A DNA stretch of 64,000 nucleotides from Nonomuraea typhae (GCF_009760925.1 NZ_VRLV01000002.1:806001-870000); one strand, 5' to 3'. Positions 49,982 to 59,228 are shown, numbered from the stretch's first letter. Program-made: numbers and translations. The notes: generated by a model not told the origin, from the letters alone.

Positions 49982-51685
49982 ATGAGAGATTTCTTCAGTG
50001 GTATCACGCGGCGTGAAAAGCAGTTCGCGGTCGTCGGGATCGTGATCGCGCTCGTGTTCTTCATGCCGTTCCTCGCCTTGGCGGATCCGGGCAGCGTCCC
50101 GGGTTCCGACGCCTCCGGCGAGCGGCCCTCCATGGCGGCGGAGACGCCCGTCGACGTACGGCAGGGCGACTCGTGTGCGGATCTGATGCCCGCCGACACG
50201 CCGTCGTACGTGGTGTGCGACTGGCTCACCCCGCCGCAGGACGCGGCGAAGGTGGCGGCGTTCTGGGCGGCCGACGGCGGGGCCAACATGGAGAAGGCCC
50301 AGCCGCTGCCGCAGAGCTATGTGCGCTGCAACCAGAAGACGGACCTGTCCAAGGAGCCGGACTGCAGAGGCGGCCAGACGTTCTGCGAGGAGTTGCCCAG
50401 CGGGTGGTACAAGTGCACGAACATGGTGAACAGGAAGGTCACCTACGAGCGCTACGTCAACGGCGAGAAGCAGGTGCTGACCAGCCCGCCTCCGGGCGTG
50501 AACCAGCCGGCCGAACCCGCCGGGGACGCCTCGGCGCCCGACGCCCAGGGTTCCCAGCCCGATCCCGCTCCGTCGCAGCCTGCCGGCGAGGAGCGCAGCG
50601 CCCCGCCCGGCGCCAGGACGGCGGCGCCGGCCGTACCCAAGGACGCCGGACCCAGCACGGCCCCTAGCACGGACCCCGGGTCGGAGCCCAGCACGGACCC
50701 TAGGTCGGAGCCCAGCACGGACCCCGGGGCGGAGCCCAGGTCGGAGCCCAGCCCGAGCCCGTCGGCCGACCTCGGTCCCGGGCCCACCGTCAGCTCGGGC
50801 AACCCGGTCGGCCACGCGCTGGCCGCGGCCGGGAAGGCGGGCCTGCGCATCTGGGTGGAGAACGATCTGGCCGACGACTACCGGGCCGGTGAGGCCCAGT
50901 TCCGGGCGGCGGTGAGCAAGCTGGTGGCGGCGGCGGGCAAGCCGGGCGTGGTGGGCGTGAAGTTCGCCGACTACCTGGGCTTCCGTGACTTCACCTCGGC
51001 GGCGCAGGTCAAGAAGTTCGTCGCGGAGGCGACCGCCGCGCTGCGGGCCAAGCTGCCGGGCAAGCGGCTGGCCATGGGGGTCGTGGTGCCCGAGCTGGGG
51101 TGCGGCTCCTCCCAGGCGTGTGTGACGGACATGCGCTCGCGCTACCCGGTGGTGACGCGCTCGCGGGTGGACGACTACATCCGCACCTCGGGCGTGGACC
51201 GGGTGTATGTGGCCTCCGGGCTGTTCGGCAAGTCGTACGGCACCTTCAAGGTCACCCTCGACGGCCAGGAGAGCGCGATCACCCCGGCCATCGCGGCGCA
51301 GGCGCAGTGGATGGCGGTCAAGGCGCTCGGCTGGGACGCCGTGGTGCAGGTCGGCTCGCGCGAGTACGGCCTGACGCACGGCGACCAGAGCTCTCCGTGG
51401 GGGGCCGAGCGCGCGCGGGCCGAGGTCGACGCCCGGGTCGGCAACGCGATCGGGCTCGGCGCCCAGACCGTGACGCTGTGGGGACACCGGATCAGCTACG
51501 ACGCCGACCACCGCCGCATCCTCGACGCCGGGCTGCAGCCGAACGAGGTGTGGAAGGCGCTGATCGCCAAGGGCATGCGGGAGCGGCTCTCCGTGCTCTT
51601 CGACCCGGCCAACCCGGAGGTGAGCGTGAGCGCGGACATCGGGGCGCTGGCGAAGGGGGTCAGCGAGATCTTCGTGCTGGTGTGA
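49982..51685 (+). CDS. Secreted or anchored protein with C-terminal alpha/beta (TIM-barrel-like) domain
   Basis: A 567-residue protein. An N-terminal hydrophobic helix (VVGIVIALVFFMPFLAL) is followed by a Cys-containing domain of about 140 residues. A Pro-rich repeat with PSTDPGSEPSTDP units comes next, then a C-terminal domain of about 290 residues whose alternating strands and helices suggest a glycosidase-like barrel (VVGVKFADYLGF, LAMGVVVPELGCG). No catalytic pair is certain. The ATG is 9 bases after the sigma-like gene, with AAGGGA. Confidence 0.65.
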   Translation: MRDFFSGITRREKQFAVVGIVIALVFFMPFLALADPGSVPGSDASGERPSMAAETPVDVRQGDSCADLMPADTPSYVVCDWLTPPQDAAKVAAFWAADGGANMEKAQPLPQSYVRCNQKTDLSKEPDCRGGQTFCEELPSGWYKCTNMVNRKVTYERYVNGEKQVLTSPPPGVNQPAEPAGDASAPDAQGSQPDPAPSQPAGEERSAPPGARTAAPAVPKDAGPSTAPSTDPGSEPSTDPRSEPSTDPGAEPRSEPSPSPSADLGPGPTVSSGNPVGHALAAAGKAGLRIWVENDLADDYRAGEAQFRAAVSKLVAAAGKPGVVGVKFADYLGFRDFTSAAQVKKFVAEATAALRAKLPGKRLAMGVVVPELGCGSSQACVTDMRSRYPVVTRSRVDDYIRTSGVDRVYVASGLFGKSYGTFKVTLDGQESAITPAIAAQAQWMAVKALGWDAVVQVGSREYGLTHGDQSSPWGAERARAEVDARVGNAIGLGAQTVTLWGHRISYDADHRRILDAGLQPNEVWKALIAKGMRERLSVLFDPANPEVSVSADIGALAKGVSEIFVLV

Positions 51686-51686
51686 G

Positions 51687-52391
51687 CTAGAAGTCGGGCG
51701 GCAGGTCGTGGCAGTCCACCCAGTTGTCGCAGGTGGGCTCGGGCTCGCCGCCCGTCGGCTGCGCGGGTGGCTGTGTCGGGGGCCGTGTCGTGGAGGGCTT
51801 TTCCGACGGCTTGGGGGACGGCTCGGGTGTCGGCTTGCGGGTGGCCGACGGCTTGGCGCTGGGCTTCGCGGAGGTCTTGGCCGTCGGCTTGCGCGACGGC
51901 CTGGTGGACGGCTTGACCGAGGGCCGGGCGGACGGCTCGGCGACGGGTTTCACACTCGGCTCCCGGGTCGCCGGCCGCGGGGTCGGTTTCGCCCGCACGG
52001 GCTGGGCGGTCGCCGGTGGTTGCGCCCTGTCGGTGGTACGGCCCGGCGAAGGGGTGATCACGACCTCCTGGCCCGGCACCTGCATGCGGCTCACGCCCGG
52101 CGACCCCGCGGCCACGGGGACCGGGTCCGGGGCGCCGGTACCGTTGCCGAGGCCGAGCCAGACGCCGGCCCCGGCCAGCGCCACCACCGCGGCGGCGACC
52201 GGCGCGGCCGCCCGCAGCCTGAGCAGCCCGCCGTCCGGCCGGTCCGCGAGCTCGTCGGGCTCGTCGTAGCGGTCGTCCCCCTGCCCCGGCCATGAGGTGC
52301 GCGGGCGGCTCTCCCACAGGTCGGGTCGCGCTTCCTCCGGCTGTCCCCCGGCTGGTTCCCGGCGGCGGCCGGCGTCGTACGGGTGTGTCAT
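51687..52391 (-). CDS. Single-TM protein with Lys/Pro/Ser-rich extracellular stalk
   Basis: A 234-residue protein. An acidic/Arg-rich cytosolic segment precedes one TM helix at about 62-82 (AAPVAAAVVALAGAGVWLGLG). A long low-complexity stretch of KPS, RPS and KPT units follows, and the end is CDNWVDCHDLPPDF with two Cys. It is likely a wall-spanning protein of unknown role. The ATG follows GGGGAG. It ends one base from the convergent barrel-like gene. Confidence 0.65.
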   Translation of the reverse strand: MTHPYDAGRRREPAGGQPEEARPDLWESRPRTSWPGQGDDRYDEPDELADRPDGGLLRLRAAAPVAAAVVALAGAGVWLGLGNGTGAPDPVPVAAGSPGVSRMQVPGQEVVITPSPGRTTDRAQPPATAQPVRAKPTPRPATREPSVKPVAEPSARPSVKPSTRPSRKPTAKTSAKPSAKPSATRKPTPEPSPKPSEKPSTTRPPTQPPAQPTGGEPEPTCDNWVDCHDLPPDF

Positions 52392-52453
52392 CGGACTCCC
52401 CACAACGCGGAAAGAGGGGCCCGGGGCCGTGCTCGGCCCCGGGCCGGGGTGGG

Positions 52454-54370
52454 CTAGAAGAAGGTGTTCTCCGGTTCCGGCAGGTCCAGCAGCGCCGGGC
52501 CGCGGAACGTCGAGGTGTCCTTCGGCACGCTGGTCAGCGGGGTGCCGGCCACCAGCGGCACCAGCACCCGGCTCTTGGCCAGGTCCACGGTCACCCGCGC
52601 GCCCGTGCCGGCCTCGCCGCTGTAGTTGGCGTCGGTGCCGGCGATCACCAGGCCGAGCCGATGGCCCTTCCTGAAGGTGTAGTCGTGGGGCAGGGTGTCC
52701 CACGAGACCTTCGCGAACGTGCCGGGCGGCAGCGGCTTCTGCTCGGTGAGCGAGTCGCGGTTCTGCACGTCGATCCAGCCGCGGGCGACGATCTCCAGCG
52801 GGCGGGTGGCCACGTTGGTGATCGTCTTCTTGTAGCAGGCGTCGTCCTGCGCCGTGCTCTCACCGTGGCAGCTCTCCTCGGCGATCGTGGTGATGCCGAG
52901 GCCGCGCCGCCAGTCGACGCGGGTGTCCTCGCCGAAGTCGACGAGCAGGGCGGTCAGGTTCGACGTCGGCTTGTCCAGCGCCACCCGCAGGTCCACGGTC
53001 GGCGTGCCGGACAGGCGCAGGTCGAGCGGGAGCGCGCCGGTGGTGAACGCCACCCGGCCGGGCTGGGGGGTGCCGATGTCGGCGACCATCTGCTCCTCCG
53101 ACAGCCGGAGGTCGGTGAACGCGGCCGTCGTGCCGCGCCGGGCCGGGATCAGGCCGAGCGAGCCGTCGGCGGCCGGGCTGAGGGGCACCTTGACCGCGTG
53201 CGGCGCCGGCCAGTCGCGCTGGGTGACCCACTGCGTGGGCGAGAGCTGGACGTCGGCCCTGGGCTCGTTCATGATGCCGTTCCGCACGCCGTACAGCCAG
53301 TGGTCGAACCAGCGGTGCAGCGTGTCCACCCACAGGTCGCGGCGCCCCTCGAAGTCGAACGGGTCCACGTGCTGGTAGTGGCCGACCCAGATCTTGCGCG
53401 GGACGTTGCGCTGGGCCAGCTTCTGCCACCAGATGGAGAAGTTGTCCGGCTTGACGTTGAGGTCGTTGCTGGTGTGGGCGACGAAGACGCTGGCCTTGAC
53501 CTTGGAGACGTCGCCGAGCAGGCCCTTGATGTAGTCGCGCTCGGCCCAGAAGGCGTTGTAGTTGCCGGTGTCGTCGCCGTCCTCGGCGTCCATCTTGTCG
53601 CGGACGGCCTGGCACTTCGCCTCGGGGTCGGTGTCGACGTAGTTGGCCAGCCAGGAGGCGTAGTTGTAGTTGTAGATCACGCCGTTGGAGCGCTGGTACT
53701 TGTACCAGGAGCTGATCGCCGAGATCGGGACGATGGTCTTCAGGCCGTCCACGCCGGTGGCGGCGACGGCGTTGGCCAGCGTGCCGTCGTACGACTTGCC
53801 GATCATCGCGGCCTTGCCGCTGGTCCAGTCGGCCACGGCGGGGCTGCCGTCGGCGCGGAAGGCTCTGGCGCGCCCGTTGAGCCAGTCGATGACGGCCTTG
53901 CCGCCGAGCACGTCCGCCTTGCCGCCGACGTCGGGGCAGCCGTCGGAGCGCGTGGTGCCGAGCATGTCCACGTTGAGGACGGCGTAGCCGCGTGGCACGA
54001 AGAAGTTGTCATAGAAGAGCGGGAACTTCACGACATTCCCGGCGGCATCGTAGACCTTCCGCTCCGCCTCGTTTCCGCGCCCGGAATTGTCGTAGTAGGG
54101 GCTCTCGTCGATGATGACCGGGACTTTCAGCCCGGGGCCCGACTCCTTGGGGCGGATGATGTCCACCCGGACCCGGTCGAGCTTGCCGTCGGCGTCGCCG
54201 TCCAGGGGCGATTCGACGTAGACGTGTTCGCGCACGGCGTCCGCGTACGAGAAGACCGGCTGGGTGCGGCCGTTCGCCACGGTGACGGCCGGGTCGGCGG
54301 CCGCCTGGGCGGGGGTGGCGAGCGCCAGGGTGACGGCGACCGCGGTGATGACTGGGGCTAATTGTGGCAC
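52454..54370 (-). CDS. Secreted X-Pro dipeptidyl-peptidase (S15 / CocE-NonD)
   Basis: A 638-residue exported serine peptidase with a signal peptide ending near TPAQAAA. The alpha/beta-hydrolase core carries GKSYDGTLANA with the nucleophile Ser. The family landmarks DESPYYDNSGRGNE, YAVLNVDMLGTTRSDGC and GHYQHVDPF (catalytic His) are present, and the C-terminal jelly-roll is typical of PepX. It would release X-Pro dipeptides from peptides outside the cell. The GTG start follows GAGGAC. Confidence 0.9.
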   Translation of the reverse strand: MPQLAPVITAVAVTLALATPAQAAADPAVTVANGRTQPVFSYADAVREHVYVESPLDGDADGKLDRVRVDIIRPKESGPGLKVPVIIDESPYYDNSGRGNEAERKVYDAAGNVVKFPLFYDNFFVPRGYAVLNVDMLGTTRSDGCPDVGGKADVLGGKAVIDWLNGRARAFRADGSPAVADWTSGKAAMIGKSYDGTLANAVAATGVDGLKTIVPISAISSWYKYQRSNGVIYNYNYASWLANYVDTDPEAKCQAVRDKMDAEDGDDTGNYNAFWAERDYIKGLLGDVSKVKASVFVAHTSNDLNVKPDNFSIWWQKLAQRNVPRKIWVGHYQHVDPFDFEGRRDLWVDTLHRWFDHWLYGVRNGIMNEPRADVQLSPTQWVTQRDWPAPHAVKVPLSPAADGSLGLIPARRGTTAAFTDLRLSEEQMVADIGTPQPGRVAFTTGALPLDLRLSGTPTVDLRVALDKPTSNLTALLVDFGEDTRVDWRRGLGITTIAEESCHGESTAQDDACYKKTITNVATRPLEIVARGWIDVQNRDSLTEQKPLPPGTFAKVSWDTLPHDYTFRKGHRLGLVIAGTDANYSGEAGTGARVTVDLAKSRVLVPLVAGTPLTSVPKDTSTFRGPALLDLPEPENTFF

Positions 54371-54507
54371 GCGTGTCCTCCGTGACGTTTGACGAAAAGC
54401 ATCCGCAATGTGTCACGAAGCCCCCGACCTATCAACCCCCTCCGCCGGCCGGGACCACGCGATGGCTCTGCTGCTCCCGCCGGACGGTCGTGTGCTAATT
54501 TGGCCGT

Positions 54508-55095
54508 ATGACTAACTTGGCCGATCGGCCAACTTCGCCACGTGGCGACAGAAGGCGCGACGAGCTGGTGGCGGCGGGCATCGCCCTCCTCTGCGAGAAC
54601 GGCTGGCCCGCCGTGACCACACGGGGTGTCGCCGAGCGCGCCGGGACCAACCCGGGCCTGATCCACTACCACTTCGGCGGCCTGCCCGGCCTGCACGCGG
54701 CGATCGCCCGCGCGGCCGGGGACCTCATCATCGGGCCGCTGGTGGAGCAGGTGCTCGCCGCCGGGGACGAGCGGGCCGCGTTGGACGCGATCAGGCGGCT
54801 GATGGGCGAGGCCACCACCGGAGACGAGCGGGCCACGCGCCTGGCGGTCGAGGTGATCGCCGGGGCGGCCCGCGACCCGGAGCTCGGGGACGTGCTGCGC
54901 GAGCAGCTCCGCGAGGCCAGGGAGCAGGTCGCGCGGTGGCTCGGGCGGATCCGGCCGGAGTGGGGCGAGGAGCGGTGTGCGGGCGTGGCGGTGCTGGTCA
55001 CCGCGGCGGTGGACGGGCTGATGCTGCACTACCTGCTCGACCCGGAGCTGGGTGTCGGAAAGGCGGTCAACGCGGTGGAAGGGATGCTGGGATGA
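54508..55095 (+). CDS. TetR family transcriptional regulator
   Basis: A 195-residue regulator with an N-terminal helix-turn-helix (AVTTRGVAERAGTNPGLIHY then HFGG). The helical ligand-binding domain contains EVIAGAARDPELGDVLREQL, typical of the actinobacterial group that controls a neighbouring oxidase. The ATG overlaps the palindromic element, so the transcript may be leaderless. Its stop overlaps the start of the fused oxidoreductase (ATGA), which it probably controls. Confidence 0.9.
   Translation: MTNLADRPTSPRGDRRRDELVAAGIALLCENGWPAVTTRGVAERAGTNPGLIHYHFGGLPGLHAAIARAAGDLIIGPLVEQVLAAGDERAALDAIRRLMGEATTGDERATRLAVEVIAGAARDPELGDVLREQLREAREQVARWLGRIRPEWGEERCAGVAVLVTAAVDGLMLHYLLDPELGVGKAVNAVEGMLG
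54514..54535. promoter_or_regulatory. TetR-type operator overlapping the start of its gene
   Basis: A perfect 16-base palindrome TTGGCCGATCGGCCAA (54517-54532) is flanked by AAC and CTT, extending symmetry with one mismatch. A further half-site CTAATTTGGCC lies just upstream at 54495-54505. The element begins 6 bases into the reading frame. Confidence 0.65.
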
Positions 55096-56699
55096 GGGTG
55101 CTGATCTGCGGGGGCGGAGTCTCGGGACTCACGCTCGCCTACTGGTTGCGCAGGTTCGGGATGGAACCGGTCGTCGTGGAGCACTCGGCACGCGGGCGGC
55201 TGGGCGTCTACGAGATCAGCTTCTACGGCACCGGCTACGACGTGGCCTCGCGCATGGGGATCAGCGACCGGCTGGCGCGGGAGCGGCTGCCGATCGACTC
55301 GATCGGCCTCGTGGACGCCTCGGGCCGGGCTCATGCGCACCTGTCCAAGCCGCTGCTCGAGCGGGTGGTCAAAGGCCCCTATCTCATGCTCATGCACAGC
55401 ACCCTGGAAGGTGCGCTGATGGAGGCGGTTCAGGACGACGTCGACATCCGTTTCGAGGAGAGCATCGCGCAGGTACGGCCCGGCGCGACCGGGGTCGACG
55501 TGACGCTGGCCTCCGGCGGCCAGGAGCACTACGACGCGCTGATCGGCGCGGACGGCATCCACTCGGTGACCAGGGAGCTGGCCTTCGGCGCCGAGGAGCG
55601 CTTCGCCCGCTACCTGGGATACAAGCTGGCGTCGTACCCGGTGCCCGACCGCTACGACCTGGGGCCGATCAGGGCGCACTACACCGAGCCCGGCCGGATG
55701 ACGGTGGTCCATCCGACGGGGCGCCCGGGCGAGGTGGTGGCGCTGTTCATCTTCCGGTCCAGGGCCCGTGCCGCCGTACCCAGGGCGGAGCGGCTGGATC
55801 TGCTCAGGAGCACCTTCGACGGGATGGGATGGATCACCCCGTCCCTGCTGGAGGACGCGCCGGCCGGCGAGGAGATCTTCATGGACACGATGACGCAGAT
55901 CGTCATGCCCTCCTGGCACCGCGGCAGGGTGGCGCTGGTGGGCGACGCCTGCGGGTCGATGACCATGGTCTCGGAGCAGGGCGTCTCGATGGCCATGGGC
56001 GGGGCCTACCTGCTGGCCGAGGCGCTGCGGGACGAGGACAGCCCCGAGCGCGCCTTCGCCCGCTATGAGCGGCGGATGCGCCCGGAGGTGGCCAGGCGGC
56101 AGCGCAACGCGCTGTTGTTCACCAAGACGCTGATCCCGGCTTCCCGGGCGGGGCTCGTGGCGCAGCGGACGGTCATGCGCGTGGTCACCAGGAAGGCGTT
56201 CGCGCCGGTGCTGCGACGGCAGTTCGGAGCCGGCACGATCCTGCCGGTCCGCGCGCGGCCGCCGAAGGGCTGGCGGCGCCGGCTCTGGCGGCTGCCGATC
56301 GCGCTCTACCGTGCCGGGCTCGGGTGGCTGATGCCGCGCCGGGTGATGTTGCTGACGCACACCGGGCGCGGTTCCGGGCTGCCGCGGCAGGCCGTCGTCG
56401 AGGTCGTGGCCCACGAGGGCAGCGCGGTGATCGCGGTCTCCGGGTTCGGGGCGGGGTCCGACTGGTACCGGAACGTGCGCAAGACGCCGGAGGTGACGAT
56501 CCAGATCGGCGCCCATGCCCGCCGGGCGCGTGCCGTACCGCTGACCGCCGACGAGGGGGCGGACATCATGGAGACGTATGCCTCGATGCACCCGGCGGCG
56601 GCCCGGCGGCTGTGCAGGTTCCTGGGCTTCGACGAGGACCAGGACTTCCGGCGGATCGGAGCGCAGATCCCGTTCGTGCGGTTCAGTGCGCGACGTTGA
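55092..56699 (+). CDS. FAD monooxygenase fused to a deazaflavin-dependent nitroreductase-like domain
   Basis: A 535-residue two-domain protein. Residues 1-390 are a PHBH-fold FAD monooxygenase with VLICGGGVSGLTLAYWL, ALIGADGIHSVTREL and ALVGDACGSMTMVSEQG. Residues of about 400-530 match the DDN/DUF385 family: LLTHTGRGSGLPRQ, VSGFGAGSDWYRNVRK and the helix ending PLTADE. Free-standing DDN proteins use F420. The fusion could couple two flavin types or place the domain as a membrane-facing partner. It is coupled to the TetR gene. Confidence 0.85.
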   Translation: MRVLICGGGVSGLTLAYWLRRFGMEPVVVEHSARGRLGVYEISFYGTGYDVASRMGISDRLARERLPIDSIGLVDASGRAHAHLSKPLLERVVKGPYLMLMHSTLEGALMEAVQDDVDIRFEESIAQVRPGATGVDVTLASGGQEHYDALIGADGIHSVTRELAFGAEERFARYLGYKLASYPVPDRYDLGPIRAHYTEPGRMTVVHPTGRPGEVVALFIFRSRARAAVPRAERLDLLRSTFDGMGWITPSLLEDAPAGEEIFMDTMTQIVMPSWHRGRVALVGDACGSMTMVSEQGVSMAMGGAYLLAEALRDEDSPERAFARYERRMRPEVARRQRNALLFTKTLIPASRAGLVAQRTVMRVVTRKAFAPVLRRQFGAGTILPVRARPPKGWRRRLWRLPIALYRAGLGWLMPRRVMLLTHTGRGSGLPRQAVVEVVAHEGSAVIAVSGFGAGSDWYRNVRKTPEVTIQIGAHARRARAVPLTADEGADIMETYASMHPAAARRLCRFLGFDEDQDFRRIGAQIPFVRFSARR

Positions 56700-57291
56700 T
56701 GCGCTGGGACGGGGTGGTCGGGTTCTCCAGTTCGTCCACCAGCGCCACGGCGTAGTCCTCGGCGGAGATGAACAGGCCGACCAGGGTGTCGCCGCCCTTG
56801 CGGTAGGCGCCGGTGCGCTCGCCGGGGGCGATCTGGGCGGCCGGGGAGACGTAGGTCCAGCGCAGGTCGCCGGCCTCGGCCCGGATCACGTCGAGCAGCG
56901 CGGCCTGGGAGAGCGCTTCCTTCTTGTAGATCTCGGGGAAGTCGGGGGTGTCGACGAGGCGGGTGCCGGGGGCGACCTCCAGGCTGCCGGCGCCGCCGAC
57001 GATCACCAGGCGGTCCACGCCGGCGGTGCGCAGGGCCGCGAGCACCGCGCGACCGGCGGCCAGCAGCGGGGCCTCGGGCTCTGAGCCGTCCCTGGGCGGG
57101 GCGATGGACAGCACCACCGCGTCCTGGCCCTTGGCCAGGGCGGCGACGGCCTCGGCGTTGGCGGCGTCGGCGACATGGGTGCCGCCGGCTCCGGAGCGGG
57201 TCACACCGGTCACCTGGTGGCCGCGGCCGGTGGCTTCGGCGGCGACCCGGCTGCCGATCATTCCACTGGCGCCGATCAGCAAGATGTTCAT
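56683..57291 (-). CDS. NAD(P)-binding atypical SDR oxidoreductase
   Basis: A 202-residue NAD(P)H-binding protein of the YwnB-like atypical SDR group. The glycine-rich LLIGASGMIGSRVA starts the Rossmann fold. RLVIVGGAGSLEVAPG and WTYVSPAAQIAPGERTG fit the family. It may reduce quinone-like or electrophilic compounds. It is divergent from an HxlR regulator with an inverted repeat between, a common arrangement for stress-induced reductases. Its 3' end overlaps the fusion gene by 17 bases. Confidence 0.87.
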   Translation of the reverse strand: MNILLIGASGMIGSRVAAEATGRGHQVTGVTRSGAGGTHVADAANAEAVAALAKGQDAVVLSIAPPRDGSEPEAPLLAAGRAVLAALRTAGVDRLVIVGGAGSLEVAPGTRLVDTPDFPEIYKKEALSQAALLDVIRAEAGDLRWTYVSPAAQIAPGERTGAYRKGGDTLVGLFISAEDYAVALVDELENPTTPSQRINVAH

Positions 57292-57331
57292 GGTGGGCCT
57301 CCTCGAGAGCGGTAGCGGTTGCGAAGAGGAA

Positions 57332-57348
57332 AGTATCCGTTGGATACT
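57332..57348. promoter_or_regulatory. HxlR operator candidate
   Basis: Perfect 7-base arms AGTATCC (57332-57338) and GGATACT (57342-57348) flank GTT. The site lies in the gap between the divergent hxlR-type and SDR genes and resembles TACT/AGTA-type HxlR-family sites. Confidence 0.65.
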
Positions 57349-57385
57349 GGTTACTTCAACGTGCCATTGCTACCTTTGGGAAACC

Positions 57386-57745
57386 ATGAAGAACGGCGAT
57401 GCCTTTGACCCGGATTGCCCCACCCGGCTGGTCCTCGACCGGATCGGCGACAAGTGGTCGGTCCTGGTCGTGCTCAGCCTCCGCGAGGGGCCCAAGCGCT
57501 TCACCGAACTGCGCGACATGATCGGCGGGGTGACGCCCAAGGTGCTGACCCAGACCCTGCGGGCCATGGCCGCCGACGGGCTGGTCACCCGGAAGGTCTT
57601 CGCCGAGGTGCCGCCCCGGGTGGAGTACACACTGACCCCGCTCGGGCACTCCCTTCAGGAGCCCATCCAGGCGATCACCGACTGGGCCGAGCAGTACGTC
57701 CAGGATGTCATGGCCGCGCGGGCGGTCGGCGACGGCCGGGCGTGA
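57386..57745 (+). CDS. HxlR family transcriptional regulator
   Basis: A 119-residue winged-helix regulator. Family features include the conserved N-terminal Cys in DPDCPTRLVLDRIGDKWSVL, then GPKRFTELRDMIGGVTPKVL and the wing EVPPRVEYTLTPLG. The single Cys can act as redox or electrophile sensor in related proteins such as YodB. Here it likely represses the divergent SDR gene through the AGTATCC repeat. The gene ends one base before a bidirectional terminator. Confidence 0.9.
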   Translation: MKNGDAFDPDCPTRLVLDRIGDKWSVLVVLSLREGPKRFTELRDMIGGVTPKVLTQTLRAMAADGLVTRKVFAEVPPRVEYTLTPLGHSLQEPIQAITDWAEQYVQDVMAARAVGDGRA

Positions 57746-57746
57746 G

Positions 57747-57779
57747 GGTGTGCCCCTCCCCCCGCGGAAGGGGCACACC
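57747..57779. terminator. Bidirectional terminator between hxlR-type and GH6 genes
   Basis: Perfect 11-base arms GGTGTGCCCCT (57747-57757) and AGGGGCACACC (57769-57779) with an 11-base loop. It fills the gap between two convergent stop codons. Confidence 0.85.
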
Positions 57780-57785
57780 GGTCCG

Positions 57786-59228
57786 TCACGGGTTGCCGTT
57801 GATCAGAGCCATCGCGAGGCTGGGGCTGAACTGCCCGGCGGGGGTGTCCGGCGCGATGCCGCACCTGCCGTCGGAGTCGCCGGGGACCTTGACCCAGAAG
57901 TGGTGTTCGGCGCCTGAGGCGGGCTTGGCCGGAACCGCGCCGAGCTTGCGCTTGGGCGGGTTGCACCAGTCGTCGCCGGGATCGGCGTCGCCGCCGTAGG
58001 GGCCGTTGCCGTTGCGGCTGGTGTCGATCACGAACGTCTTGGTCCCGTGGGCCGGCGCCAGCAGGTTCTTGACGTCCGTGCCGTAGGCGGTGGTGTCGGC
58101 GGTCCATTTGTAGTTGGAGACGTTCAGCGAGAAGCCGCGCGTGTTGGCGATACCGGCCTTGCCCAGCCGGGTGACCAGGTTGTTCTTGTCGGTCACCCAC
58201 CCGGAGTTGCCCGCGTCGAGGTAGACCCAGGCGTTGGGCGCGTTCGCCTTGAGCACCTGGGTGGCGTCGAGAAGGATCTTGTACTGGTCGTCCTCCTTCC
58301 CGCCGACCCGCGTCACGCACGGGGCGGCGGCGACGGCGTCCGGCTCCAGGATCACGACCGCGTGCCGGCTGCCGATCGCCTTGGCGAACGTCGTGATCCA
58401 GGTATGGTACGCGGCCGCGTCAGGGGCGCCGCCGTTGGACTCGGTCGCGCAGGCGTCGCGGTAGGGGATGTTGTAGGCGACCAGCATGGGCAGCTTGTCG
58501 GCCTTCTGCGCGGCGCCCACGTAGTCGTCCACCGCCTTGGTCAGGTCGCCGAACCAGCCGCCGAACCACATGAAGATCGGCTTGGTCGCGATGCCGTTGT
58601 TGATCGCCTCGGCCCGGGTCCGGTCGGCGTTCCAGTTGTTCCTGACCCACACCGCCGGGTTGGACTCGCCGTAGACGAACAGACCGGCCGGCCGGGCCGA
58701 CGAGGTCTCCATCAGCGAGACGTTGTCGAACCACACCGTCGGCGTCAGGTTCGGCCGGCCGATCTGGAAGGTGACCTCGACGGTCAGGTCCGAGGTGTCG
58801 ATCGGCGCCTTGGCCGTGAACGTGTACAGGTAGCGCCTGCTGCCGGTGGTGACCGGGAAGGCGGTGCCCAGCGACTGGTTCTGACCGGGCGTCTTGAGGT
58901 ACTGCACGGTCGTGGTGGCCTCGAAGGCGGCCGAGCCCTGGGCGTCGAAGGAGAGCGTGTAGGTCTTGCCCGGGTTCAGCGTGGCGGTGGTGTCGGCCGC
59001 GGTCATGGCCTGCCACGGGTTGGTGACGGCGGCCTTGGCCCGGACCTTCATCCGGCCCGCGTCGGCGGTGACCTCGGCCTGGTCGATCTGCTTCCAACCG
59101 GCGACGCCGCCGTCGAACGTGCTGTTGCCGACGAGCTGGGCGGCGGCGGAGGCCGGGGCGGGCGCCACTAAGACGGCCGCGGCGACCGAGATCAGCGCCA
59201 CTGTGGCTTTGACTGCGAAAAATCGCAC
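57786..59228 (-). CDS. Secreted GH6 cellulase with N-terminal CBM4/9-like domain
   Basis: A 480-residue exported enzyme. The signal peptide ends near PAPASA. A beta-sandwich carbohydrate-binding-like module (about 33-175) has VGNSTFDGGVAGW and WFDNVSLME. A GH6 domain follows, with YNIPYRDACATESNGG and VILEPDAVA bearing the conserved Asp acids. The ending PDTPAGQFSPSLAMALINGN is typical. It hydrolyses beta-1,4-glucan by inversion. GTG 59228 follows AAGGGTG, 21 bases after the GH9 stop, so both are co-transcribed. Confidence 0.92.
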   Translation of the reverse strand: MRFFAVKATVALISVAAAVLVAPAPASAAAQLVGNSTFDGGVAGWKQIDQAEVTADAGRMKVRAKAAVTNPWQAMTAADTTATLNPGKTYTLSFDAQGSAAFEATTTVQYLKTPGQNQSLGTAFPVTTGSRRYLYTFTAKAPIDTSDLTVEVTFQIGRPNLTPTVWFDNVSLMETSSARPAGLFVYGESNPAVWVRNNWNADRTRAEAINNGIATKPIFMWFGGWFGDLTKAVDDYVGAAQKADKLPMLVAYNIPYRDACATESNGGAPDAAAYHTWITTFAKAIGSRHAVVILEPDAVAAAPCVTRVGGKEDDQYKILLDATQVLKANAPNAWVYLDAGNSGWVTDKNNLVTRLGKAGIANTRGFSLNVSNYKWTADTTAYGTDVKNLLAPAHGTKTFVIDTSRNGNGPYGGDADPGDDWCNPPKRKLGAVPAKPASGAEHHFWVKVPGDSDGRCGIAPDTPAGQFSPSLAMALINGNP

